Assembly (NCBI GenBank): GCA_019155185.1
Contig: CM032795.1
Coordinates: forward strand, 13,185,795-13,249,794
Reading direction: 5' to 3'
DNA: 64,000 nucleotides
Origin: Beaufortia kweichowensis
Lineage: Eukaryota; Chordata; Actinopteri; Cypriniformes; Gastromyzontidae
In this document: positions 1 to 33,806 of the stretch, piece by piece
Position numbering within the stretch: the stretch's first letter is position 1
Layout: each line of letters opens with the position of its first letter
Made by a program: the position numbers and the translations under genes
The notes under the pieces: generated by a model
What the model saw: the letters and a program-made list of their open reading frames with translations, nothing else
The model's database searches: none
What the model was told of the DNA's origin: nothing

Positions 1-1725
1 CATAGTGGGAACGCGTGATAAACTGCAACATTAACGCTCGGGTGGTTTATGTCATCTAGATTGGTAAATTATGTCAGGGTAAAACACTAGCATGAAGAGC
101 TAACATGGACCATCTGGTGCTGTCCAGACTAAAGCACAAAATGCATACTGCACTGAAAACCAGTCTATGAAAGAGACAGTCATGGAGCTAGATAACCCTA
201 GGTGAAACCACAAAGATATCGACTCCATGATCATAACCGTATCATCATGAGGAGCCTTCTTGTTGACGAATAGCACATCACTCCAATGTGCTGAATGTCT
301 CTGATTGTAATCAAACGGGACAGGAGTGGCTCAATGCACAAGCGCTGTCCAGTGTCCTAGAATAAAGGCTTTAACTCACAAAAATATCATGTCCGCAACT
401 GCTTATACAACTAAAAGCTGCAAAAAAATGGTCTGTAACTCATCCCATTCTTTATAATAAATACTCAGCTGAGATCGCAGGAATCATCACCGCATTCCAT
501 CTGTCAGTTTTAAAGTGCCGGTAAGAAAGCATCCAATCTGGAGACAGGACTGTGACGCGCAAGGCTTTAAACGTACAATGCAGCGCCAAATTAAAATAAG
601 ATGTGCATTCGGCGTTCCTACCGTTTGTTAATACGTGGACATGTCTGATAAAATGTGATCTGATGATGAAAAGCGTACAGAGCGAAACAAAACTTCTGTA
701 TCCTGTCGCTGCTGATGCAGCCCTGCTGGTGTTTTGATGCTGTTCACTACGCAACTGACGGAAGCCGTCGAGGTACAAGGCAGCAACATATGCGTTGGAC
801 AAACGCGAAGCAAAAAATCAGTTACCGGAATGTGTTGTTACAGTGGGCGGGCACTACTGTACTATTTTCTCTCGAGACCATAAATGAAAACCATTATATT
901 TAGCATCATTTCAATATTTTTCGCAATATTAGCATGACAATTTAGTAAAAAGATTAGATTCTTAGTACCTGCTTATTTTTCTATTTTAAGCGGTTTTCCT
1001 ATTGTGCTGTTGTGGAAATTAAGATTACCATTGTGAGATTTATTATTTATCTCCCTTCGCAGTTATTTTGTAGCAGTCTTATGCCATGTTTTGCCATGTG
1101 ATAAAGCAAATATTTCCTGAGAGACCTACGATATCTGCCTGGTATTTTCATTTTGATGGCACTCACTTGTGTCAGTATTGAGGATGATCCATTTGTTTCA
1201 CTATATGAGGACATCTCATAGACATTTTGTGTATCTTAACATTTTTCGTTTAGTAATAGCCTAATTTCAATCCCCTACTCCTAAAGCTAAACCCACACAC
1301 ATGTATATTGATAGAGTTAGAGAACACAGTTTGTGCACATGCATGTAGTCACACACAGGGGGTGCTATACGTTCACAATGACTGCCACCGGTATCAGCAG
1401 ACAAACACGTTATATGTGGAGCTTCCAAGTTCCAACGATTAAAACACCTTATCTGACAATTAACTACGCACTGGTTCTGTAAAATATGTGTGAAGTGTGC
1501 TGGAAAACATTATCATTTTCCATTTCTGAATATATTTAAAGCTAACTTAAAACATAATGTAACGCATGCAGTACAGTCTAGGCCTAAGGCTATTAATAAA
1601 ATGTTAGTATTAAAAAAATCTTACACAACACCCTGTGTTCGGTTGTAGCTAATTCATCTAGCAACTAAAAGGACGTCCTCTTTTATTATGCTAAAAGCGG
1701 TGGTTCAAAGACTTGAAGGTTGTTA
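1..1725. other. Intergenic DNA upstream of nos1ap
   Basis: No supported gene. Short open frames at 452-903 on both strands match no family I recognise and overlap each other, so I treat them as chance. The part around 540-850 is richer in CpG than its surroundings and could be a distal regulatory element or the first exon of a neighbour lying outside the window, but no splice-supported coding exon is visible. The rest is AT-rich unique-looking sequence. Confidence 0.5.
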
Positions 1726-2155
1726 CTAAAGCAGGCGGAACTTTGTTCCATGTAAATTGCTTGGTGGCAAACAAACATTAACGCTGGATTTCCGCAAACA
1801 GTACGTGCAGAATTCTCCCAGAGCTCGATCTTTTAATAAACTTCTCCACAGCAAGGCACTTGAACAACTTGAGCCGAAGCCAGACCTGTATAATAAACGC
1901 AGCTGATGGCTGAGAGGGGGAAAGAGGTGCCCAACCCAATTCTTTTGTGCTGTGAAGCGCCTTGTGATTTCATTGAGATTTTCCCGGGCTGCTAGACGCA
2001 TACTATAATGGGCTCCCACGCTTTGTATGTATCCTGTGCCCGTGACTTGTTTTCGGCTGGTTAAAACGAAGCGATCGCATTTGTTGTCAGTAGTTTTGAA
2101 CCCTTGGGACGGGCAGAGAATTTCTCGCTGTGCATCCGGACGGGTCCCAATGAAA
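1726..2155 (+). promoter_or_regulatory. nos1ap: Probable promoter and 5' leader of nos1ap
   Basis: This CpG-containing stretch ends at the chosen start codon of nos1ap. The reading frame is open upstream of that codon, with in-frame ATGs at 2027 and 2150. The codon at 2156 is preferred because it gives the same 12-residue lead into the YNLVDD motif as in mammalian NOS1AP, and because it has an A at -3. No clear TATA box was seen; the transcription start is not placed. Confidence 0.45.
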
Positions 2156-25526
<23,371 letters not shown>

Positions 25527-26400
25527 ACTTCTGAGCTAGTGTGATGAATCTTTCAAGGATTTTACTGGAAAATTAGGAGATACTACCTTAGTAAGGATTT
25601 CAGAGGAACTCCAAGCCAAGTTTTGTTACAAATGAAGAAACAAAAGAAATAATTTACACCAGCCACACTGTCCCACGGTTATTTTGCAAGCAAGTCTTTG
25701 GCTTCTATAGGCCAGTGACTCTGGACTGACCTTTTGTTTCCTAAAAGGATAATATCTTCCTTTTTCTGACCTTCAATAACATTTGTTGAAAGAAGATTTA
25801 GAATGATATGGAGTAGTGACAGATTGATAGAGTGTATTTTTTTAGATTGAAAATGAATAGTTTTTTATTTTAGTCTTCAAACAAACACTGAAAGGAGTGA
25901 ATTGAATTGACTGTAAGATTATAGGAACTGCTCAAGTGCTGCTGATAATTGTGTGTTAGTCTATAGGATGTTGACAGGTTGTGTGTCTGTATCATTTCAG
26001 GACCAGTGTTTTCACTTATGTCTGCAGATGAATTTGTATATTGTTCAAATGTTCTTTGTATGTTGAAAAACAGTTGTGTAGCAAAGAAATAGCAGAATGG
26101 AAAAGGGAAATGTTAGTATGGGAGACAGGGCTGGATAAACTGGAATGGCTAGTATAAAATACAGAAAAAAAATAATATAGAAATATAAGAAAAAAGAAGC
26201 CACATCTAAAAAAATTTGTGAACTGGCAGGTGATTTGTTTACCGTCGTCAACATACACTGATCAGAGGTGTTGCATTAGCAATAAATGCAATCACTTTCA
26301 GTACACATCACACCGATTTCTCGGCAAACCAGTGTCATATTTTCTTCCATATTGATGAACGTACAAACCTGACTGAGAGAGTTATGTGTTTATGCAGTTA

Positions 26401-26404
<4 letters not shown>

Positions 26405-26432
<28 letters not shown>
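26405..26432. repeat. (TA)n microsatellite
   Basis: About 14 TA units in the presumed nos1ap 3' untranslated region. Confidence 0.9.
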
Positions 26433-26436
<4 letters not shown>

Positions 26437-26536
26437 TAATACACAATATGACCAGCTCTCTTTTGAATCTCTACACTTGTGGAATATAAAACAGACTAAC
26501 TTTTTTGGCCTTAAAACTGTGAAATGTGTGCCACTT

Positions 26537-26542
26537 AATAAA
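26537..26542 (+). terminator. nos1ap: Candidate polyadenylation signal of nos1ap
   Basis: Canonical AATAAA about 1 kb after the stop codon, followed by a T-rich stretch. An alternative AATAAA lies at 26281. Confidence 0.4.
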
Positions 26543-26900
26543 GCTGGTTTCATTGTTTCCCAATGAGACATAAGATTTGTACAACAGAGACATAAGAGTA
26601 AATCATTTAAAGGGGGGCATTAAATGCGCTTTCAATAGAAGAATAAAAAAAACGTATTTCTGTAATACATAAAGTGAGCAGGTGCTTTTTGCTGATATGG
26701 GTCATCATGACACCTGGAGAAGAGAGGCACATGGAAGTGGTAGAAGGACGTGGAAGAGAGAGAAAAGAAATAGTGTTTGCAATTGTATTATTGAAATAAA
26801 ACAACAACAACTATTGCAATAAAAGACATGAATGAATAAACTTTTGAAAAAAAATCGTCTTTGTACCCTAATAAAACTAAACAACTTTCGTTAATGAAAA

Positions 26901-27942
26901 AGGATTTTGCTGAGTACCTGCAATCAGGTTTGCCAGATCATGACTAAATCATGGCCCACTACGTTTATTTTTCCCCTCAATTTATCTCTTCTTCTACAAT
27001 GTAATATCCAGGTCAATCGTTCTTCTTACAGTATTGTGCAAAATGTTTGTCCCCTTTTCCTGACTGTAGAAGTCTGGCTGTCCAGAATGTTAAGGCTGTA
27101 TTGGATCTTTAATCTATCCATGTGAAGCTTATCATTTTATAATATTTCAGATGATCGAATTACAAACCATGTATTTTCAAAAAAGGAAATTCAGTCATTT
27201 ACATAACGCATTGGGTTTTATTACCACATGGATAGAATTCTGTTTTAACAGAAAAGCAAATTTTTATAAAATATTTTGTATAATGTATGATAATGGGCTT
27301 GCAAAAATTCTAGAAACACCATGGAGCCAAAGCTATAAGTCTGTCCAACTATAGTTGAAATTGCAACTTAAATATGTGGTCCATTTCAAAATATAAAGAA
27401 GTATTTTAAATATTTTATTTTTAAATGCAAGAATTAATTTAAGAAAAAAATATAAAAAATAGAAAACAATTAATACATTATACAATAAAATACAAATTCC
27501 AATTAGGAAATGTTTAGTTTTCATCCTTGTTGGCTGGAACAGGAAGAGCCTTTTTCTGTTTCAAAATGACTGTAGAAGTCATTGTAGGGTTTGGGTTAGG
27601 AGTGTTTGGCTCAAAGTCTGCAAGTCATACCAAAGGTTCTTCACACTGACAAGACTGAATCAATCATTTCTTTTAAATCTTGCTTTGTGTCATGCTAGAT
27701 TAGAAAAGGGTCCTGCTCAAACTGCTACGAAATAGTTGAAATAGCTATAAAATTAGAAGCACACAATTCTCAAGAATATCATTATATGATACAGCATTAA
27801 GATTTGTGCTCACAAATCTCACAGTGCTCACAGGTAGTCAAACCTGTAGTTTTCTAATATCACTATGCACAATATACAAATATTTTTTTGTTATTGATAT
27901 GTGTTCATATTGATGACTGTATTTTATCCGCATCACTGTGAC
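26901..27942. other. Intergenic DNA between nos1ap and the MS4A array
   Basis: Very AT-rich (especially 27360-27500), with no convincing gene. It includes the 3' untranslated part of MS4A gene A of unknown length. The two genes are convergent here. Confidence 0.6.
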
Positions 27943-27951
27943 TCAGGGTCT
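27943..27951 (-). CDS. MS4A gene A coding exon 6 (Arg-Pro-stop)
   Basis: Inferred from the acceptor CAATCCACAG, with an upstream CTAAC branch-site-like motif, followed by AGA CCC TGA. The same arrangement is conserved in gene B and partly in C. Confidence 0.6.
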   Translation of the reverse strand, partial: RP

Positions 27952-30511
27952 CTGTGGATTGACAGACAGGTTATGTTAGTTGGTCCACTGAAAATGATCA
28001 TCAGCACTTTAAATTCCACTAAAAACAACAATGTACCCTGAAACAATTCTAAAACTTCAATAATAAAGAGAAAAGCCTCTTTAACAAAAATGTTTGAGTT
28101 AAACTATTAAACTATTGGTAACGCTTTACAATAAGGTTGTATTTGTTGCCATTAGTAAATGCATTTGCAGACATGGACTACCAATAAGCAACAGTTCATC
28201 AGCATTTAATGGTATTTTTTATTGTTTTATTGTCTTTATTATCTATTATTATTGTTTATTCTGCATTAACTGATGTTAACCGTTACAAATTTACGAGATT
28301 CGTAAGGTATTCATAAAAGCTAAAATTAGCATGAACAAAGATTAATGAATACTGTATTAATATTGCTTATTGTTAGTTCATGTTATTTAATACAGTAACT
28401 AACATTATTGTAAAATTGTTTGTTAGGATCAAACTAATACTACTATACTACATTATTTACCTGGTTTAGTGAAACATTAACCACTGACGAGTCTGTGTCG
28501 CAGGTGGCTTTGCAGGCAAAAGCTGAGATACAGATAGAGATGATGAACTGAAGGATGGAGAACACCAGCAATATTCCAATGAACCCCTCACCATAAACCT
28601 ACAAAAGATTTAGCATTTCTATATGAAAGTGGTTCCACAAATAATATCCCATCCACTATATTTAATGGGTTTCTAAACATCAGTTCGTAAACAATGAAAC
28701 TATATAGTATCTCCACAAACTGTTTAAATGAAATAGTTGAATGTCATTATTTGCATTATGTTTATCTACTTAAAATGATGAATGTTCTTTACTCTTTCTG
28801 GTCTGGTTTATCTTGCAAAAATTGTAAACAATAATTACATTTATTCCAAATGAGTACATCTAAATAACCTTTAAGTAAATGATTATTAGCAAATTACTAC
28901 CGTAAATTGTAATTCAATTGACATCAGAATAATGGCTATTCCTGCAGTTATGGCGCTGAACACATTCATTCCAAGCGAGGCTTTCACCTACAGAAAGAGA
29001 AAATACAAGAAATAATGGTGGTGTTCACTGACAGATTTTTTTTTTTAAATGAGTCAGATGTCTTGTTTTGTCTGGGGTAAAGCTGTTAATATCACTAAGA
29101 AAGCTGATGAATTTAAAAGCACCAGATTTTAGCTCAATGATAAAATTATTAAATCATGATTTACATTTACATTACATACATACATTAAAGCAGTTACATT
29201 AACAGCTAAGTAAAAAATGACATTGACAAGCTGAGCGTTTTACCCCAAAGTTATCAATTTTTTAGCTCTACTTTCTACACCTAAAGTGGGACAAAGCAAC
29301 AAGTGTACTAGTTTCAGACCACTGAGGTCAAATACAATGGAACATACAATGGAATACAATGGTTGCCTCGTATGAGGATAAACTTGTCAGTGCGTTTTTT
29401 TAGGTATGGTGCAAACGAACCCACATGTTTAAATATAAAAATGGTAATTCAAATTGCACAAACTTGTAAACAGAGGAGAAAATGTGCATGTTTTGCTGGT
29501 ATATGCTTTTCTGCATGAGCACATCAGTGCAGAATGAAAACAGAACTGAAATCAACCCAAACTGGTTTAACTCCTAAACCAAACTATAGTTTTATTATAT
29601 CTGATAACAGTTTATATGATTTGAATGATAATAATTGGATACAACAGAAACAATCTCACAAAAGCATTGAAAATGTGTCATCATGGACAGTACATACCAC
29701 ACAGGGATGAAGTTTATTTTCCGCAGCAACAGACAGAGATCCAGCGCTGATGTACTTAAAAAGAACAAGAGGAAATGTTATTAATAATGGAAAACAATTA
29801 TGAGAGTGATATAGATAGAAGCAATAAGCAAAACAATAAAATAAACTTACAATGATGGATCCCCAGTAGGTTACGCCACTGTAGACAAATGGTCCGAAAT
29901 AGTAGAAATTGATGGTGAATAAAATGCCAAACAAGATAATCACCACTCCAATCATAATCTGGACAGTCTACAGAGAGCAAATATCATTTTTATCACAAAG
30001 GCACATAAAATCACATAAACAGGACCACCACCAACAAGGACCAAATGGCTTTCACAAAATAAAATAAAAACACATAGATGACAAAAAACAACAATCCAAT
30101 ACAGGACAGACAATACAAGAGCATTAAATATAAAGGAGACAACAGGATAATTAACAGGGGCAGGGCATGGGCATGAAACAATGATGGAATCGTTAAGGTC
30201 AAGACAAAGAGCGTGAGTTTAGATCATTAGATCATTTCAGTCAAGTGACCCTAAACTTTTGAACAGTGGTGTATGTGTACATACAAATGTACGTACATAT
30301 TTAAAATTCCACTAATTGTTCAAAACAGGAAACAAATGTAAAAAAAAATCATTACCCCCAGTGCCTTTGGTTGTGCTTTAAGAAAACCTTTGAGAATGGC
30401 ATTGTGATACGGTCCTCTGTTATCTTCTCCTCCAGCACTGTCTTGAACCATCTGTGGATTTATCTGGATAAGAACTGTAGCGTTGTCGGTTGAGATGACC
30501 TGGCTGGACAT
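27943..30511 (-). CDS. MS4A gene A: four-transmembrane MS4A/CD20-family protein, 187 aa
   Basis: MS4A proteins cross the plasma membrane four times with both ends in the cytoplasm; members act in immune-cell signalling, calcium entry or chemosensing. Coding exons from the start: 30356-30511, 29851-29967, 29698-29754, 28901-28987, 28461-28598, 27943-27951, all phase 0. Seen: FLKAQPKALG before TM1 (residues about 56-76), GVTYWGSIIYISAGSLSVAA as TM2, VKASLGMNVFSAITAGIAII into TM3, and GFIGILLVFSILQFIISICI as TM4, then NVSLNQRP. These are hallmark MS4A motifs. The overall type is closest to the fish-specific Ms4a17 group as I remember it. Unlike its neighbours, the loop between TM3 and TM4 is reduced to a few residues without Cys. 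The two-codon last exon is inferred from conservation with gene B. Confidence 0.9.
28118..28440. mobile_element. Palindromic nonautonomous repeat (TTTACAATAAGGTT ends)
   Basis: The left edge reads GGTAACGCTTTACAATAAGG. The right edge, CTAACATTATTGTAAAATTG, is its imperfect inverse. The interior has ATGAACAAAGATTAATGAAT and TGTTAGTTCATGTTATTTAA. This is the well-known fish element made of inverted arms beginning GGTAACACTTTACAATAAGG. It lies in the last intron of MS4A gene A. Confidence 0.75.
28461..28598 (-). CDS. MS4A gene A coding exon 5
   Basis: 46 codons covering TM4 and the cytoplasmic ISAFACKATCDTDSSVVNVS stretch, ending LNQ. Acceptor ttttgtag, donor CAG|gtaaat. Confidence 0.92.
28901..28987 (-). 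CDS. MS4A gene A coding exon 4 (shortened)
   Basis: 29 codons: VKASLGMNVFSAITAGIAII plus LMSIELQFT, covering TM3 and only a stub of the second extracellular loop. Genes B and C have 54 and 48 codons here. Donor ACG|gtagta. Confidence 0.88.
29698..29754 (-). CDS. MS4A gene A coding exon 3
   Basis: 19 codons: YISAGSLSVAAENKLHPCV, the end of TM2 and the cytoplasmic turn typical of MS4A (SGSLS.AAE). Acceptor tttaag, donor GTG|gtatgt. Confidence 0.92.
29851..29967 (-). CDS. MS4A gene A coding exon 2
   Basis: 39 codons: TVQIMIGVVIILFGILFTIN (TM1), first extracellular loop, then GVTYWGSII (start of TM2). Acceptor ctctgtag, donor ATT|gtaagt. Confidence 0.92.
30356..30511 (-). CDS. MS4A gene A coding exon 1
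   Basis: Residues 1-52, MSSQVISTDNATVLIQINPQ to FLKAQPKALG. The exon extends upstream to the acceptor at about 30535 as 5' untranslated sequence. Donor GGG|gtaatg. Confidence 0.9.
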
Positions 30512-30849
30512 TCTCAGAACGTTTTTGGATTTCACCTGTAACTGAGCATGAATTGATTTAAAACGTCTCATCAAAATGTCTGTTCATTTTCAAACTACAG
30601 CAGACAATGAATGAAAATAAACAGAAGTGTTTTAAGCATGTACCTAGATAACTGCAAGTCCACAATCATGAATATTTTCAAAATCATAAAAAATCATGAA
30701 TTTTATTGTCATTCACATTTATAAATTAAAATAATCTAATATGTAAATACTTATAACTTTGCAGTTCAACATCTCATTTAGGTTGATGTAAAAGAGTTTT
30801 ACAGGCAATAATTGGTGTGAATGATTGCTCAACCTGATTTTGCCAAGTG

Positions 30850-31082
30850 CGAGATGTTCTTGGATCAACATAATTTATACACCTCTGTAGAAAAACCCCA
30901 TTTCTTACCCAAAAACCTAACCCTAACTATAACCTTTCCCTCAAATCAGAGGGAAATGATGATGAATAACATTAAAGCTCCTAATAAGCCTTAACATAAA
31001 CTGTAAACTTTTTGCTCAAATCTGATTGGTTGAATAGAATGTTGTACCAGGGTCAACATGTTGTCGCAAGAACATCTTTCAT
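30850..31082. mobile_element. Inverted-repeat element (AGATGTTCTTG ends)
   Basis: The left edge has GAGATGTTCTTGGATCAACA. The right edge, GTTGTCGCAAGAACATCT, is its inverse. The interior includes a CCCTAACTATAACC tract and CTCAAATCTGATTGGTTGAA. It resembles a short nonautonomous DNA transposon and sits in the 5' intron of MS4A gene A. Confidence 0.6.
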
Positions 31083-31133
31083 CACTTGTAAAACTGTTAA
31101 TTGATCTAATAAAATATTTATAACATTTCTTTT

Positions 31134-31275
31134 ACCTGAAATGAAATAAGATTTGTTGATTTTTCCTTCTAGCCGTTATGGTGGGTGAACGTGTGAATTC
31201 ATGTGAAGAACCACTAAGGAGGAGCTTGGAAACCGTAGGTGTATTAAACAGGAAGTTTCTTTTGTTTCCTCGTAT
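31134..31275 (-). promoter_or_regulatory. MS4A gene A noncoding first exon and promoter block
   Basis: On the minus strand a CAG|gtaa donor at 31136 closes a noncoding first exon. Upstream is a block conserved in all three genes: AGCTCCTCC next to a GTGGTTCTTCA motif, then AAACTTCCTG (an ETS-type GGAA core on the plus strand at 31249-31258). ETS factors such as PU.1 drive many myeloid and lymphoid genes; that role here is inference. Confidence 0.6.
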
Positions 31276-33797
31276 TCAGTGTGCTTTACACGACAAATTA
31301 GCCACAAGGCAGAATCGATTATGTTTATTAAGAATGAATTAAATGACTTCTCTTTTGCTAAATAGTGGAGACTCTTATTAAGACATATGTGAAATTTTGC
31401 ACAGTCTACAGTTTACAAGTTAAAATCATTTTTGACATCATGCATTCCAAAATGTTTTCTAAAATCTAAAAAATAATGTTTAACGAATGACACACCAGCC
31501 TGTGGTTTAAATGAATCTAGACTTTTATATTTTTATGAGTGTATTTATGTTTTTATCTGTGTGGGTTGGTGCTTGCTCTGTGTTTGTACCTGGTCCTTTG
31601 GATTTTTCATTAATAAATCTATTACTGCATTTGGATCCGCTGCCTCTTCCTGCCCTGTCATCATTACAATAAATATCTCAATAAGTGCTATTTTAATTTT
31701 ATTAGCAAAAATGATCTAAAGACTATATAATAATCTATTTTATGTGCAGTTGGTGAATAGTTCTCTTGAACGCTTAAAAGATGAAACTAAACGGGTCTCT
31801 GTACTGCAAAACAACTAGAGCAGAATGTCTTCGTTTCAGATCACTCTGGTAAGTGACAGTTGACCAGAAAATGTTCTGTGGTTATATTTCTTTCCTTAGC
31901 TGCTGCTTTTGTGGGTAGAGCTGTGGGAAGATTTCTCTTTCTGCAGAATGCTTGAACAGTGATAGTGTTGCATTTGAAACCTGGTCTATAATATTATGTC
32001 TAACTTCACATTGGCCTATTTACATACTTTGGTAGGGTGCAAAGCCAATAAAATGATCATTTTTATGTGCAGGCATACACGAGTCATGTGCATTACATTT
32101 TAATTTTACATAATGGTTTTATATGTATATCTTGTAGAAGTTGTTGAACCACAGTTTTTATCTGCTGCTTTCACAGAACAAATTTATTGGTTATTATTGG
32201 GTATCTTTTTCTATTGGGTCCTAATGACCTCGCTTATGTAGTGCTCTGTCAGTACTGCAAGCCTGTATTTAGATAAGGGTGTCCTTGGAAATCATGTCTT
32301 TATATTAACAAAACCAAATATTGAGAACTTCAAATATGATAGTGTGCCAGAAAATGTCAAAAAATGTCTAGACCATTGACAAGAAAAGTGAGCAGATCAA
32401 TACCATCCATGAGAAAGTTCTGTTTCCTCACAATCGACAGTCTGCTGACAGGTGTGATAGATTTGTCACAGCATTTAACCCTATTCATTGGAAGGAGAGA
32501 GTCACATCTTATTGATTCATTCTGAAAGCTTCAGCTTCCTTCTGGTGCTTATTATCTTGGTGCTTAGAAGTTTTAGGTCTGACACTAAATCTTCCATGTT
32601 TCCACATTTCTTTGATCAGAAATCAAATAGGCAAACTTAAAAATCTTTATGCTGCCTTTGCAGAAAAAAAAAACCTGTTTTCATTTCCTCTAAACGTTTA
32701 CTCTTTCTACTCATCCACTACCTCTTTCTCATAGATTGTTTACATCTGTTGTGATATGAACCGTATTTGTAAGCTGGACACTCTGAATTGGTTTTGTTGT
32801 GTACAATTGGTAACTCACATCATTAATAATAAGCGTCAACAATTTTAGGTTGTTGTGTGTAAACAATGATAACTGTATGGTAGTTGTGTTGGCACTTTTG
32901 TTGCCTGTGCGTTTCCCAAAAACTGCATGGATTAAAAAAGCCATTTTTACTTGGGAAATAAAGTGAAATGATTTGGCTACATTTTGACCCCATCAAAGCA
33001 TAAGGATTAAAGGGCTATTTTTAACAGTTAGAGGAAAGAACGGAATACCACACCTGCCAATATATAAAGAGAAATAATGAGTGTTTATACTTTTAGGTGT
33101 TTATTTCTAGTATTTTTTCCACTCTTATTTATTTACTCTATATTTGCCAGTGTGACTTTCTGTATATTTGGTTAAAAAATACAAAATATGTCCCCAACTA
33201 GGGGTAAATCTCATCCATTTCCATTACTGATTATTTTTCATCTCAAAGTCAAATACAATGTAAATAACATTTCTTGATAATTAAATTGAGTGCTACTGTA
33301 TGACAAACTGCTGTGCATTTCACTGCACACTGAATATGCAAAAGTTAGTGTTTTGCATTGTTATACTTGTGGAGCTCATATATGGTTAATCATTTGACGG
33401 TTGTGTTTAGAGTTATTAAACAAAAACACCCTATTTACAAGAGATAAAATGTTACATTTTTGTGTTTTGTGTGTAAAAACACAACAGGAGCCAGAGTTTC
33501 AGAAACTGTATGCAATATTTGTAAGAAATGCAAGTACAGTGCTGTCAGTACATTTTAAACATGTCCAGTCATTTAATCCCAGTTTATTCCAAAGGCTATA
33601 TTTCTGATTTTCTAATAATCATAATTTACACAGATATTCTTTGATCTATTATTATTGATATTTGTACTGTTGACTAATGATTGTGTCCATAACACAGACA
33701 CTTTTGCTGTAACCACAAGACAAGAAAAAGAGTATGTGAGTACAGAGAGAAATTGAATCTTTGCAACTTCAAGACGGCAGGATCTCTTGACTGTGCT
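31276..33797. other. Spacer between MS4A genes A and B
   Basis: No gene supported. The part at 31276-31450 resembles the sequence upstream of gene C. 32290-32530 is a diverged copy of 41560-41800, and around 33001-33050 there is a motif also found near 36830 and 42858. At 31590-31670 a stretch with AATAAATCTATTACTGCATT and TGGATCC resembles LTR-element ends of fish, but too little is left to call. The 3' end of gene B transcripts lies at the right edge. Confidence 0.55.
32290..32530. repeat. Duplicated spacer segment, copy 1 (partner at 41560-41800)
   Basis: Shared words in the same order: AAATCATGTCTTTATA, GTGTGCCAGAAAATG, AGCAGATCAATACCATCCAT, a CCTCACAAT(C/T)GAC motif and GATTTGTCACAGCATTTAAC. 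Both copies lie upstream of an MS4A gene in the same orientation, so this is part of the duplicated unit. Confidence 0.75.
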
Positions 33798-33806
33798 TCA
33801 GGGTCT
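33798..33806 (-). CDS. MS4A gene B coding exon 6 (Arg-Pro-stop)
   Basis: Acceptor CACTCCACAG with a GCTAAT branch-site-like motif upstream, then AGA CCC TGA, as in gene A. Confidence 0.6.
   Translation of the reverse strand, partial: RP

Larger units (their letters stand above)
25527..26900 (+). other. nos1ap: nos1ap 3' untranslated region (extent uncertain)
   Basis: No frame of interest follows the stop codon. Candidate polyadenylation signals (AATAAA) lie at 26281 and 26537, with further ones near 26785-26845. A TA microsatellite sits at 26405-26432. Where the transcript ends cannot be decided from sequence alone. Confidence 0.5.

Noticed and set aside
452..903. Overlapping open frames near the window start
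   Set aside because: They lie on both strands with no splice context and no family motif, most likely chance in a CpG-richer stretch.
27970..27985. Alternative acceptor (TTTTCAG then TGGACC) for the last exon of MS4A gene A
   Set aside because: The AG is not present at the aligned position in genes B and C, whereas the CCACAG/TTTCAG acceptor further on is conserved in all three.
31590..31670. LTR retroelement end
   Set aside because: Only a short AATAAA-containing motif with GCATTTGGATCC is present; no partner LTR, primer site or coding remnant was found.
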